A stretch of 64,000 nucleotides of DNA from Isoetes taiwanensis (GCA_021234155.1 JAJEKV010000033.1:15387422-15451421), one strand, 5' to 3'; positions 46,225 to 57,459 are shown, numbered from the stretch's first letter. Notes: generated by a model not told the origin, from the letters alone. A program made the numbers and translations.

Positions 46225-47011
46225 AAGAGTGGATCGTGTATCTTGTGAACCTGCTTCTCTTCCACGGGCTTTTGAATGGTCTGCCATGGTTTGGCCCCTT
46301 CGCTCGCAAAGATCCCTTCACAGTAAGATTCGGCAGCACGAGAAGAGACAAATAGTGTCAGAGTTCAGAAGCCCATGGAAGGCAGCATGTTCTTGAGCCA
46401 CTAAGGTCAACGATTCCTCTTGAATTCTGGAACGAGCCATCGACAATCTTAAGTATCTCAAGTTGAAAGCAACTGGAATTCCCAATCTTTCTTTCTCTGC
46501 CTCTCTGGATCAATGTGGTGTAGTCACTTTCTAGGCTCCATTATTCAGAGAGGCGTGGTTGCAAGACCGTCGAAGTTCCCGTATGCACTCTCCATGTTCA
46601 ATGCTCTAGTGTAATATTTCAATGGCATCAGGACTTACCTTGGGCACTATAGTTGGAATCATTGTTCTCACTACAAAGCACAATGGTCGAAACGAAATGG
46701 CTACATTTCAGCGTTACCTCCCTCTGGTCACAGCGAGGTTTCCACATGCCTCTTGCATTCATCTCTTAGGATCAATACAACTTAGCTCCTTACTAAGCTC
46801 TATTGCACAAAGAGATGAATGCACGGTGAAATCTTGGAAATCTTGTTGTAAGAGTGGATCATGTATCTTGTGAATCTGCTTCATTTTGATGGGCTCTTGA
46901 ATAGTCTGCCGTCGTTTGACCCCTTCGCACGTAAAGATCCCTTCAGAGCAAGATTTTGCAGCATGCGAAGAGACAAACGGCGTCAGAGTTTAATAAGCCC
47001 ATTGAAGGTTG
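46225..47011 (+). repeat. Diverged direct duplication, 624 bp apart
   Basis: 46225-46386 and 46849-47011 share 'agagtggatc', 'ctgcttc', 'ggcttttgaatggtctgcc'-like, 'aaagatcccttca' and 'gaagagacaaa' in order, about 80% alike by eye. The first copy is open in the plus frame (AFEWSAMVWPLRSQRSLH); the second is broken. This could be two copies of an old exon. Confidence 0.6.
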
Positions 47012-47370
47012 CAGATTGCGCCTAAATTTAAGAAACTCTTGAACCTTAGATTGTTCTCAAATTATCTATCCATGTCTTTATGTAATTTTGCAAGTGAAAA
47101 TAACAAATGAAGAGAGATACAAATGAAATGACAAAAAAATTTGTTTTATTCATAAGTTGTTTATTCTTCCACGTCTGTTAGATACTGCCATCGACACTGG
47201 AGAGTCAACTGGATCAAGACATGTGGTTAATTCCTTGACAAAACTTGTTGTATTGATGGGAGCAAGATCACCCACCCCTCTGTGTCAAATTCTTCGTTTT
47301 CTTGGCTATCGTTGGATTGATCTAAGAATATGTTTTCTAGGTCATCTTTGTCGTTGACGAAATTGGTGCG

Positions 47371-47553
47371 TTGAATGTCTGTGCCAACGTGGATCCAAAG
47401 CAAGTACTAACAAGGTTTGGAGGTGTTGGCCTTCTGTTGCTTCGTCTGGCTATTTCAATTGTCTTGGCCATTCCTTTCTCGCCCATGCTTACACCTTTCG
47501 ACCCTAGCCCACCCTCTGATTGGTACATTGGCGCAGCACGAGGGATGGTGTAG
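47371..47553 (+). other. Open segment, unknown
   Basis: A plus frame reads ANVDPKQVLTRFGGVGLLLL and AIPFSPMLTPFDPSPPSDWY, ending in a stop at 47553. A minus frame over the same DNA is also open (63 codons), so the coding strand is undecided. Confidence 0.25.
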
Positions 47554-47629
47554 TTGAGATGGTGTAGTTGATTTCTTCTGCTTCGTGCTCCCCTGGTTGT
47601 CCCTTGTCTTTGCGTATCACATCTAATCT

Positions 47630-47743
47630 TTGTTTTGGTGTGTTATGAGAGATCTTGTTTTTTTGTGGTCAAAATAATAATTAAAAAAACATGGAAGACA
47701 TATGAACCATTAAGCATACAGCTCCCATAACACACCAAAACAA
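47630..47743. repeat. 18-bp perfect inverted repeat, 78-nt loop
   Basis: TTGTTTTGGTGTGTTATG at 47630-47647 is inverted exactly at 47726-47743. The arms are too short and the loop too AT-rich to call a microRNA or MITE. Confidence 0.8.
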
Positions 47744-47749
47744 GGATTT

Positions 47750-50190
47750 CAAAATTTTGCTTTATTACTTTTGGAATCTTAGAAATTAGGTTTTTTCTTT
47801 TTCTTTTTTAGTTTGTGGTTTGAAAGACAAAGTACAAGGCGGCCAATTTCTTTATTTTATTCACTCGTTCTCTAAGTATATTCCTTTTTTAGTAAATTTA
47901 TGAAATTCATCTCTGTTATTTCTTTAACACGCTTCTTTTCTTTCCTTTTGTTTTACTTACTAGAGAAGCAAGATTTGAAAACGCATTTAGCAACTTGATG
48001 AGCAATATATGAAGCATTCCATTTACCAAAGTATGAAATACTTGATAGTGCTTTATTGAAATCCATACAAAAGAATTTGAAATTTTATTTGGGCGCTCAA
48101 CAAACATAGTTTACTGTTTTAAATCCCGTAAAGGGCACGTACATTTAGATCCATTTGAAAAATGCACCATTTGAAAATGCTACTTCTCTGGGAGCTTTCC
48201 ATGGCGACACTCGCTTTTAATGCTCACTGCTGGACGGCACAAAAGCCATGGCCTCTTGTTCATACCACAAAACACAGAGGTAAGAAACAAGGATTCCTTC
48301 TAAGAAATTAGAAACGGCTTTGTATGATTGGCTGTCCTTGAGAATTATTGTTGGAATTGTTGTCATGCCATATTGATAATTAATAATTGAACAGAGGGAG
48401 TCGTGGCGAGGCGCGTGAAGCATCCGCCTCGGGTAAAGCTTTGAGAGATCGGCTTGTGGTCGGGTCACGTGGTCGGATCGGATTTGGAAGCACAGGATTT
48501 TGAGCAGCCATAGCTTCATAATCGATGTAGATGTATGTAAACAGTCTATAGTTGAAAAGCTCAATTCTGCCAAAGATATAAGAAATGCATATCATCTTGG
48601 TAGCTTCAAACATGCTTGTCAACTTACCATTCTAGGATGGATTGTAGTCAAGAAAATTGTTGTGAAATCACAGTTTAGAACATCTCTTCCATAGACTGCA
48701 GAAGATTTGGAAACAGAGCACGATAAGAAATAGCAACAAAGAAAATAAACTATTTACCTCAAACATACCTTTTGTGATGGAACATGAGCAAGCAAGAACC
48801 CGAACTTCTAATTGCTCTTTCCTTATAAATTGCTCTTTTTCTTGATAGTTCATCAAGTACCGTTTTGGTTTCTATCAAAAGGATGAATATGAAACGAAGA
48901 ATGAGGAAAGCAAAGATCTACTACGATTAAAATAATAGGGTCAACCCTCACATGTAGAACATGATCGTGTCATTCATGCAAACAAATCAAAATAAGCACA
49001 TCGCAATGAGACCATTTTGAATAGACATTGCAACCTGCATTTCTTGCGATGCATTCCGTGATGGATTCAAACGTCTCAAACTCGGATACATAAGGCACCC
49101 GCACTGATGCGTAGGATGTCAAGAATCAATAAAAATGACGATTTGGAAAGAATGGATTAAGTGGAATCAACAGATAAGAACTCATCAAAAATAACACAGT
49201 TGCAAAGATGTGATGCATTACAATAAAAAGTGAAAGCCATATAAGCACCGAAAATAATCAAAGAATCAAATGCAAGTGCTTAATACATTGTAATGTAACT
49301 ACCGCCAAGACATATTTTCAAGTAGAACAAACGAAGAACTAAAATAGATAAATTGCGGATGGACAACTAGGAAACTATTAGCCTATAAATACTAATGGGA
49401 AGAATTGAGACAAATCGATAAATTGCTCAGTCATTAATGCTCGTTAATCTTTGTTACCTTCCAATACAACCAAGATCGGATCCATTAAAATCATCATGAA
49501 CCAGCATAATTAGTGCTTTCTCGCAAAGATAAGTTAGCATGTCATTATACAATTTAATGCCCCAAAAGCAACATGTAACCAAATAGATAGACAAACATGG
49601 CAACATCCTTGAAATATTTTCACATTCAACAAAAGCATTATTGAAAGAATCATGTGTATTGAAAGAGCTTGGTTCTAGCAAGAATTATTCCATAGTAGAA
49701 AACGGTGCAACATAAAGTACCTAAGTAAGATATAATCTGCCCTTATTATTCTTAGTTTGAGGTGCATATTTCTCATCAAATATATCACCAACTCGACATA
49801 GAAGTCGGGACGAAGAAAAACACTGGGATTATCTCAAGAAAATAATTGAATCTCACCATCATGCATCAAACGTAGAAGTCGGGGACGAAAAAATGCATAT
49901 CATGCAATAAAGCTTGTTGCTTATGTATAAATTCCCCGACTTGCCTACAAATACCGCAAAACCGGAAGATGCATCTCCTACCAATGTAATTGAAACAAAA
50001 TAATAATCGACATGATAGACACACAAAATAGATGTGAACAGGGAAAACAGAAAAAATAGTGGGAAGAGGGGAAACGGGAATTAACCTCGCCAAAAAAAAC
50101 TATGATCGCTGATGAAAAAATGTAGCAACAAAATGAAGCCACATTCTGCTGCTATTTCTCCATTTTTACTCCTTGGAGGTTCTGCGCCGC
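47750..50190. other. AT-rich stretch, no gene called
   Basis: Short minus ORFs (48217-48573, 49454-49681) lack family motifs or splice support. I see no repeats of note. Confidence 0.4.
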
Positions 50191-50197
50191 TCTTCTT

Positions 50198-50247
50198 GTT
50201 TTGAACCATGGTTCTCGCCATGGTTTTGAACCATGGTTCGCCATGGC
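50198..50247. repeat. Tandem palindromic unit (GAACCATGGTTC)
   Basis: Two units of about 24 bp, each containing the 12-bp palindrome GAACCATGGTTC followed by CGCCATGG. Confidence 0.8.
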
Positions 50248-50250
50248 CAG

Positions 50251-50667
50251 CTATGAGACGCTGAAATAGAAAAAGGAAGGGGACGATAATTGAGAAGCTA
50301 CGGAGAGGAGAGAGGCCGCATCCAAGGAGCTGATGTTGCATAAGATCACAAAGCAGATTTGAGAACAATAGTGACCTCGTAAATACGCATAGAAGATAGT
50401 GTTCTTCATCGGACCCTTCAAGAAGCATCGGAGAAGGTGCAAGCTAGATTCGCTGGCGGTCCGGAGTTGAACGCCAACGAAGCTTTTAAATGTATACAAA
50501 CAAATGGACAAATGGCTATGGAGTCGGTTTCCGAGATCGGACATAACATTGAGGGCCATAAAATATGGCAAAAAAAGAGATGTTGAACTGCCGCTTGGTA
50601 TGTGAGGATGGCCATGACCTTTATTTGCATGCGAAGGAAAAGCATTGCCCATCCCGCCATGAGACAA
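50251..50667 (-). other. Possible exon, unknown
   Basis: The minus strand opens PLSHGGMGNAFPSHANKGHG then HPHIPSGSSTSLFLP, and stays open for 138 codons from ATG. Gly/His/Pro-rich composition suggests a disordered region. No promoter or family recognised. Confidence 0.3.
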
Positions 50668-50867
50668 TGGATAAGGTAGATTTGAAATATAGTCAGATGT
50701 TCATGATAAAATGAAAAATTTCCCTAGTCGATTTCATTTCTTTCAGCTAAAACGGATAATGCCGTCTATTGAGGTACATTAGTCTTGCTCTCTCTCAGAA
50801 TCATTATTTTAATGCGCCAAATCCAGTCCTCAAATCTTTTATCTTCTCCCACAGACTGTGATACCCG

Positions 50868-50952
50868 CTGAGGCTTTGAAGGCTGCATGGACAAGCTCTA
50901 AGGCTTCATCCACGAGGCTTTGAAGGCTGTGGATACCACCGAGGCTTTGGGC
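50868..50952 (+). repeat. Short direct repeats of gaggctttgaaggct
   Basis: Three imperfect copies (50871, 50921 and, shorter, 50941), the first two with flanking 'gg-ataccaccgagg' similarity. Confidence 0.6.
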
Positions 50953-51731
50953 CTGGTGTTTAAGAGTGAAAAGTGCTACTGCTATTGACGAACTATTACA
51001 GGTAGTAATATATATGTCCTGCTTTTGTGACAAATAAAATTACGTAAGCCAAGTTTAGTGTACAAGGTATCCTGGGGCTGACAGACTTCATTTTACAATG
51101 AGGAAATGTCGAAACAAGTATTTAACTTCAAGTCATCTTGCCATGCTTTGACCTTACACGGCTTGATAATAACCTGGAGGCTTGGAAATGACCTCTTAGG
51201 GTCGCAAATTTGTTAGAAAATGCTCACTTTTGCACCAAGCAAGCCATGGTTTTCGCATCAAATTAAGCATGGGATTGCAGTCTAATTAAAGGGCCGTGGT
51301 GATATATAGCTATTTTAAAACCCCTCTCAACTTCCTAAGTATGAATCTGGAAGATTTAACATACATATGTCAAACCCTCCAAACATATCAACACGGAGAA
51401 GCTGCAAAACGAACCCTAAATATTCCTATGCTAAATGAAAAATTATCCATACCGCTTCACTGATTGAAGAAACGAGAATTCCAAATGCTTTTATCGGTTT
51501 GAAGTGAAGCGCCATGTTTTCTTGACTCCGGGCCCGAAAGAGATGCCATCGGATTGAACCCTCGTAGAGTCTCTGCGGATGTCTCGCATCCTCGTTGGCT
51601 GCTGCTTGCCGAAATCACTCAAAGGTTTCGCTCCCAAAGGGAACAGTTCCTTTCCTTCAATGGCTTGGAAGCTATAATAGGGCCAAAGAAACATCTTTAG
51701 ATGGAATGGCCCAAAAGAGAAAAAATCTTCC

Positions 51732-51739
51732 TATAAAAG
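51732..51739 (+). promoter_or_regulatory. TATA box of the secreted-protein gene
   Basis: TATAAAAG, 47 bp before the ATG at 51786, which leaves room for a short leader. The upstream sequence 51000-51730 shows no other element. Confidence 0.6.
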
Positions 51740-51785
51740 TTGGAAGAGAATGTTGTTTGTAGCGAAGTAGCCTAGCAAAGCAATA

Positions 51786-52097
51786 ATGAAGATGCTTGTA
51801 GCCTTATGTTTGATGATGATGACAACGACGATAATTTCTCAAACAAAGAAGACATCCAGTTCCTTGACATTAAGGTTTCCATATATGCACAATGAGGTGG
51901 TGAGAGATATGGAGTTTGTTCCTCTTGCCGAAATTGCTCATCCTCCAATCATTACAATCGATTGGGGTAAGGATAATAGCTCAACACCACCAACAACACA
52001 AACGCCCATAGTTAACTCAACATCTCCAACTCTAGCTCCAGCTCCAAAGACTGCATCGCACCTAAGGCAGAGAATCATTTGGAGCTTCAAAGACTAG
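51786..52097 (+). CDS. Small secreted protein, N-terminal exon
   Basis: 103 codons from an ATG that follows a TATA box. Residues 1-19 (MKMLVALCLMMMTTTIISQ) look like a cleavable signal peptide. The mature part has a Thr/Pro-rich tract (TPPTTQTPIVNSTSPTLAPA) typical of cell-wall-bound plant proteins. The frame stops at 52097, but a donor-like ggggtaagg at about 51964 and an acceptor-like ttgatag at about 52160 could join it to the Pro/His-rich exon downstream. Signal peptide, Pro-rich spacer and conserved C-terminal domain is a common plant extracellular architecture (BURP proteins are one example), but I cannot show a BURP domain. Confidence 0.5.
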   Translation: MKMLVALCLMMMTTTIISQTKKTSSSLTLRFPYMHNEVVRDMEFVPLAEIAHPPIITIDWGKDNSSTPPTTQTPIVNSTSPTLAPAPKTASHLRQRIIWSFKD

Positions 52098-52145
52098 AAT
52101 CATTTGTAACTTGGGAAGTACCTTCTAATAACTTCTACTCATTGA

Positions 52146-52619
52146 TTGCCATTGATAGAAATGCCATCTCCATCGCCAATCCTCAACCTCACCCTCCTCA
52201 CCACCCCATACCTCATCCTCATTCACAACCCAAATCGTTTCCTCATCCTTATACTTACCCCAAACATCCCAAATCTCATCCCCTCCCCCCTCGCTCATCC
52301 TAAACCTCATCCTCGTCCTCATCCTCACCCCAAACATTCCAAATCTCATCCGCATCCTCCTCCTCCTCACCCCAAATCTCATCCCCATCCTCGCCCCTCA
52401 TCCCCATCCTCATCCTCTTTGTGCCGCCCTAGGCATCAACCTCATCATTTGGAGCACAAAGATATCTATGTGCATTATTGGATTGTAGACATTCCCGAGA
52501 AGGAGCGAATGATGTTTCTTCCGAAAGGTTTATTATTCTTATCAAAACCCGGTCCCTATGATGGTGATAATGGCTATCATACAATTGAATTTCACTTGGT
52601 GAAGCAACTGCAACTGTGA
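52146..52619 (+). CDS. Pro/His-rich second exon and C-terminal segment
   Basis: The frame contains HPKPHPRPHPHPKHSKSHPH, then a non-repetitive end, HKDIYVHYWIVDIPEKERMM and FLPKGLLFLSKPGPYDGDNG, and stops at 52619. The end segment looks structured. FLPK after a short hydrophobic-acidic stretch is faintly like the start of a BURP domain, but the domain would be cut short. It is probably the second exon of the 51786 gene; the first 20 or so codons of this frame are likely intron. Confidence 0.4.
   Translation: MPLIEMPSPSPILNLTLLTTPYLILIHNPNRFLILILTPNIPNLIPSPLAHPKPHPRPHPHPKHSKSHPHPPPPHPKSHPHPRPSSPSSSSLCRPRHQPHHLEHKDIYVHYWIVDIPEKERMMFLPKGLLFLSKPGPYDGDNGYHTIEFHLVKQLQL
52179..52425 (+). repeat. 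CTCATCC minisatellite encoding Pro/His repeats
   Basis: Imperfect repeats of cctcatcctcacc. Two plus frames alternately encode HPHP-type repeats, so small indels within the tract shift the frame. The minus strand shows spurious Met/Arg/Gly-rich ORFs. Confidence 0.85.
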
Positions 52620-52869
52620 TTCTTTCACATGCCTAAATATCAACCACGACATCTCGCCGAAAACTATCACCTCATCTCACTACCCCTTAGACTGGAGTAA
52701 TGATGTTGCGAATACTAGTTTTATTTGTTCTTCTAGGAGGATTTTCCGCTGAAGGCATTGTGTAAATGTCTTTAGGTTTTTGTATAGGAATTTATATATA
52801 TAATATATATTGAATACTTTTTTGTGTCTTAATAATAAGTTGCATAGGTTATGATGATAATTTGTTTTT

Positions 52870-53070
52870 TAGTTGATATTTTTCTTCTATTATTGTCTAA
52901 ATATATACAATAAAGTCTCGTTTTTTTTTGTCTTCGTCCTCTCATGATTCTAAATTGAGACACCAAGGCTTTTCTAATTTCCTTTGAGGTGAGTATTAAA
53001 AGAAGGCGAGAATTTTGTTTCGTAAGCATGAGTTGACGTGTTGCATTGATATGTAGAAGAAGAGTAATTG
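52870..53070. repeat. Dispersed repeat, second copy near 62140-62330
   Basis: Both regions contain, in order, 'attgtctaaata', 'aagtctc(g/a)ttttt', 'ctaatttc(c/g)tttgaggtga' and 'gatgaaaattt'-like or 'gagaattttg' sequence, then a 'cattgata' motif. Identity is low. Probably two old copies of one element. Confidence 0.45.
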
Positions 53071-53078
53071 AAAAAAAA

Positions 53079-53110
53079 CTAGTAACGGGTGCCCTGGCGT
53101 TCTTGCATAA
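53079..53110 (-). mobile_element. Relic Helitron 3' terminus
   Basis: Minus strand reads GCCAGGGCACCCGTTACTAG before host TT. This matches the right hairpin arm, spacer and CTAG of HelA (GCTGGGCACCATTACTAG) in layout. The left hairpin arm is lost. The extent of the element to the right is unknown. Confidence 0.5.
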
Positions 53111-53571
53111 ATAAATCTGATTCTATTGCAGAATTGAACTTAACCTTGCACTTATAAATGATGTTGCCTCTTGTTGCATTTGGATAATTAATTTTTTTTC
53201 TAGGTGGCCCATTGATTCCTATAACTTTTAGTTTCGGATAGTCTCATTTTTTTTCGACATGTTTTTTTTGCATTGGACATGACACTAAAAGAGGGGCATT
53301 AATGTATGTTTTGTGGTGACTTGCTCTAGAATTGTGCATGTACGTAGAAATTTTGCCCTAAGCCTAGATAACATCCAATTATAAACATAGCGATCTAAAA
53401 AAATATTCTAATATGGACCTTGATGGCAACCATAATAATATATAAATGTCAACACATTTGTGTTGAATTTGGTCTATTTTTTTCAGCAGACCAAACTTGG
53501 ACAAAATTCTTAAGAATGATTCCATTCTTTGAAAGAAGTTACAATGCCTGTGATAAATTAAATTGCACAAC

Positions 53572-53594
53572 AAAAAAAAAAAAAAAAAAAAAAA
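53572..53594 (+). repeat. Poly-A tract (23 nt)
   Basis: Simple A run. No recognisable retroposed body upstream. Confidence 0.9.
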
Positions 53595-54088
53595 CCTTTA
53601 GGTCAGGTCAACCCAAACCATTATACTTGAAAAACAAGCATCAATAAGCAGTTCTTAAGACATACAGGTGTATATGACTTAAGACTTAGACAAGGTCATC
53701 ATTTCCATATATTCAATAATGTAAAACATCTCCGAAATTTCATAACAGCAATAATACTGCCCCAATTTATGTTATGAGCAAGTAAATTACCTTTATCAAT
53801 AATAGCATATCAAGTTTATCTTACAACCATTATGACATCGTCACGTCAGAGTACAAATGTAGAAACTTCACGTAATATCTTCCATCCGAAAGGCATAATA
53901 AGTCTATTTCTTAAACATGTCACTAATTATGGATATACCTCCTCATCATGGCAAGTGCAGATCTAAATTCTTACATAATAGCAATAAGGAAGCTAAGTTC
54001 ATAACTGATAATCAACTAAATACTGCAGATAATATAGCAGCTGAGAAATATCATATTTCTTTGACAAAAAAATAATCAGATCAGACCT

Positions 54089-54635
54089 GATTGGTGCGCT
54101 CCAGATCACACTCTTTGTCATTAATGCCTTCATGTTGAGCTATGGAACTTGTAGATCCTTGCTTCATGCATGATGTTGTGTTATATTCTTCATCTTGGTC
54201 AGCTAAACCAATCTTCCCATCTGCTTTTGTCACAATATCAAGAATATTGCTAGATCCACCAATTGTAGCCTTGTCATGCTCTTTATTGCTCTCAATCAAA
54301 CTATCAGCACCTGCACAGATCTTGGGACCAGAAGCAATGGTGATTTTGTGAAACTGAAAGAGCTTTTTCTTGCTAGCATCGTTGAGCTTCTCCTGAGCAA
54401 TCCTTTTCCTTGTTGCCATATTCAAATCCCCTTTCCTCCTAGGCATTATGAGCACTACTACTTCTATCCCGGGCAACCAGCTTAGCACTAAAATAGGCCT
54501 GTGCATGTAGTCGCTTTTGGGCATGGGTTTAAGAATAAATACTGCAATAACCCTAGACATACCGTCAGTCCTTAACTTGGGATCTATTTCCATCATCTGA
54601 TCCGACTTGCAGACCTGTCTTACGGTCTTGTGCAC
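54089..54635 (-). CDS. Exon of an unrecognised multi-exon gene
   Basis: Open for 184 codons on the minus strand. It contains the basic patch MPRRKGDLNMATRKRIAQEK (a plausible nuclear-localisation signal), then a polar acidic region ending ECDLERTNQ, directly followed by a donor (CAG/gtctga at 54088). The 5' limit is unclear. It is on the same strand as the exon at 57135-57436 and may belong to the same gene. Family not recognised. Confidence 0.4.
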
Positions 54636-54829
54636 CCTAATCCAGCTGTGCTCACCTCAGGTTTGTTACTCCAAGATCCGGCTATGCAACGGTCGGAGCT
54701 TAACAATGAGCTTACCTCAGGTCAAATCCCCATCTTCGATCCTTAAGCCCTATTTTTTATGGTAACACCAAAAAATGTCAATCGTAACTTTGTTGGTTAA
54801 TCCCGATTATTTGCCATATTAGGTCATCA

Positions 54830-54944
54830 ACATATTTTTATTAGAAAACATTGGCTCCTATTTTGGTATGTACACCACTAAGGTATCCAGCATATTTTTA
54901 AAAAAAACCGGCTTTTATTTTGGTATGTACACCACTAAGGTATC
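54830..54944 (+). repeat. About 57-bp tandem repeat
   Basis: Two units sharing 'catattttta' and 'ttttggtatgtacaccacta', at 54830-54886 and 54890-54944. Confidence 0.8.
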
Positions 54945-55001
54945 ATGTAAACTACAAAATAACCATAACATCTATCATCCATTGCCCCATTATTGTTTGC
55001 C

Positions 55002-55308
55002 AGTTGCATATTCTTTGCCATGCTGTCTGGTAGTCATCCATTAGACAACTTATACGGAGCCAATACTTTGCTTCTGAGATCCTATAATGCTTATAACTGC
55101 TTATATCTTGTATGATGTATGCTATTTTTCCATTCTAACTTCTTCGTTAAGGTAGTCCACACGTTGTACATGTGTAAAACAATCAAAACTTTGCACATGT
55201 CTGCCAATTGCATATATCTTTGCCATGCTGCCTGGTAGGCTTCCACTAAACAATCTTCTTATACGGAGCCAATACTTTGTCTTCTTATACGGAGCCAATA
55301 CTTTGCCT
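55002..55308. repeat. Direct repeat plus 26-bp tandem (acggagccaatactttg)
   Basis: 55002-55072 resembles 55200-55285 ('cagttgcatattctttgccatgctg', 'tatacggagccaatactttg'). Within the second copy, 'cttcttatacggagccaata' is itself doubled (55254-55305). A minus ORF (55122-55382) across it is repeat-derived. Confidence 0.75.
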
Positions 55309-55882
55309 CGACCTATAGCCATACTAGCATAATCATCCGTATCGGTCAATCCCTCCACGGTATTATCAACCCAAAAATCCAAGTGAGTTCCTTGGATCTT
55401 TGGTATTAGACTATCCTGGCTCTAGAAATCATCCCTTAAATAGTAAATGCATCATTAGAAAGAATGTACAGTACATGTCTTTTTAGACAAGTAGAAAACT
55501 AAGTCATAATGACTCGGTAACTAACAAATTACCAGTTTAAAAGACATTTTAGGGTAACTTCTAGACTTATTCCATCATAGAAGATACTAATTCTTTGTTT
55601 CGCTTTGTATTTCAGAACTTCAGCTACTTGTATCATGCTTTAAAACAAAGAGTTGTTTAAATCAATAGTACCAGTCATAGGCCACTTCGTATGTACAGTA
55701 GATTACATGTGTTACTACCCATATTTTGTTTATTTCAAAAACAGAATTTTCCAGAATGTAAGGATAGTGTTGACACAATTCTGCAAAAATGTCACCATCT
55801 GATAATAGAAGTAGAGCAGAGATACTTTTTCTACCAGAGTTATCTTAGAAGTACTACTAACATAGACTTAAGGTCTTAGGAC

Positions 55883-56426
55883 CAATGTTGTTAAAAAACC
55901 CGTTTTTTATTTTTAAAGTACCTCTATAAAAATCTTCACGTTTTTTAAAGGATTTTTATGATTTGGTATGGCCAAAAAATAAAATTGCACATTCTTTGCA
56001 CTGCTCCATTGGACATATTTGCTATCAAGACGTAGCATATCAACAAGTAAATCAGAAGCTTATGTTGCTACTAGAAACTATTAAGTTCAAGTACAAAGAT
56101 ATCATAGCTATTTTGCCATGCAACTTTTAAGAAAGTTCAGAAAAAAATTATTTTAGAGGTTAAGATATATAAGAATTCTATATACAAAGATAAATAAGTT
56201 CAAGAATAACATATATTTGGATTAAAAAAAATAATAGTCTAAAGATTTTTAAGGATTTTTAAAGATTTTTAAGGATTTTTAAGGTTTTTTAAGGATTTTA
56301 AAGATTTTTAACGTATTTTATATAAAATACGTTTTTAAAGATTTTTTCCAAAAGTTTTAAAAATCTTCAAAAAATCTTAAAAAACGTTTTTTAAACGTAC
56401 GGATTTTGACGTACTTAACAACATTG
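55883..56426. mobile_element. hAT-type MITE with 8-bp target-site duplication
   Basis: 544 bp with terminal inverted repeats CAATGTTGTTAA / TTAACAACATTG, flanked by the direct repeat CTTAGGAC (55875-55882 and 56427-56434). An 8-bp duplication with CA...TG ends fits the hAT superfamily. The interior is AT-rich: an array of gatttttaag units (56235-56305), a perfect 20-bp palindrome (CGTATTTTATATAAAATACG, about 56311-56330), and the inverse units (56340-56385), so the right half folds on itself. No coding. Confidence 0.85.
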
Positions 56427-56429
56427 CTT

Positions 56430-57130
56430 AGGACAGGATTTAAGTTTAAACCTGCCTCCTTTTTTTAAAGTTTTCAGAAATAGCTAGATTTGTCCAATAT
56501 GAAATAGAACATGATAGTAACTACAGCACTGATCCAGTAACTGAGTTATGCTATACTTAGACCCGCCATAAAACGTTAAGTGTTTCATATACAAAAATAA
56601 CCCTGACTTAAAGCATCTTGTCCAGGTTAAATAGAAAAGGATTGAAGATGTATCCCTGATAACAGCCATATTTTGCTTGTCCAGCTCCATGTATATACCA
56701 ATTTCAAAACCTCCATATTGCAACTACCAAGCAAAAAGCATCACATCGAGAGGGAAAAACCCGTACCTGCAGCCAATCAACATAGAATTAGCATAAGAAT
56801 GGTAAATCTATGAGGGTTAAAAAGGTACATTGGGTTTTCCCGCAAATATCATTCTTCACCCAATGTAACACTTTTGCCCGCAGTATTGCTAAGGAGGATT
56901 TACATTTAAGCAACAATAATAAAGTAGAAAGAAGCCTAAGAAACATATTGCAAAAGAAACAGCAGAACAAAATACCATCTCTTGACCAAATATTTGGTGT
57001 TGATCTTGAACATAAAGGAGCTTAGCAAGCCATGTACAAGGAAGCAATTGCTTCATGCAGGTCATTTACGATTTGTACAGCTAAAAAAGGTTTAATATCT
57101 CAGGCCTTAGATATAATAGTTATCTTGAAA
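56430..57130. other. Intergenic or intronic stretch
   Basis: If the 57135 exon belongs with the 54089 exon, this is intron. Open pieces exist on both strands (56810-57025 plus, 56484-56723 minus), but neither has convincing splice sites or motifs. Confidence 0.35.
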
Positions 57131-57134
57131 GTAC

Positions 57135-57436
57135 CTGATCAAACTCTGGGTCGGAGTTATACTCATCCTCCTGTTGTGTTTCAGGAATGAAAGACCTTTC
57201 ATTCTCGGTCTGATTGAAGCTACCACGCCCATAACCTCCACCTCTTTTGGACGTTAAAAAAACTATTCTATTCTATTCTATTCTTTTGGAATCGGATCCA
57301 CTTCCTTTACCATATTTATCCATTTCTTCAGATACAATGCTGAGTCTACAAAATTCCAGCTCCCTTTCAAGAGCTAAATCGTTCAGAGCTTTCCCTTTGG
57401 CGCTCAAATGTTTAGCCCTTTGCACCATTATTTGTG
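57135..57436 (-). CDS. Exon with an internal CTATT microsatellite, unknown family
   Basis: The minus strand reads MVQRAKHLSAKGKALNDLAL, then ERELEFCRLSIVSEEMDKYG, then KGSGSDSK; after the microsatellite it resumes KRGGGYGRGSFNQTENERSF and ends EDEYNSDPEFDQ at a donor (CAG/gtactt). The acceptor-like cattgatag lies just upstream of 57436. The sense on both sides is clearly coding-like (charged, with an RGG-type patch). The microsatellite (57263-57284) adds a stop and appears to sit inside the coding exon. The RGG patch hints at RNA binding, but I cannot assign a family. Confidence 0.45.
57263..57284 (+). repeat. (CTATT)n microsatellite
   Basis: Four and a half units of ctatt within an otherwise open minus-strand exon. 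Confidence 0.9.
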
Positions 57437-57459
57437 CTATCAATGCTATGGGTTAAATC

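Noticed and set aside
52125-52388. Minus-strand Met/Arg/Gly-rich ORF
   Set aside because: Shadow of the CTCATCC minisatellite.
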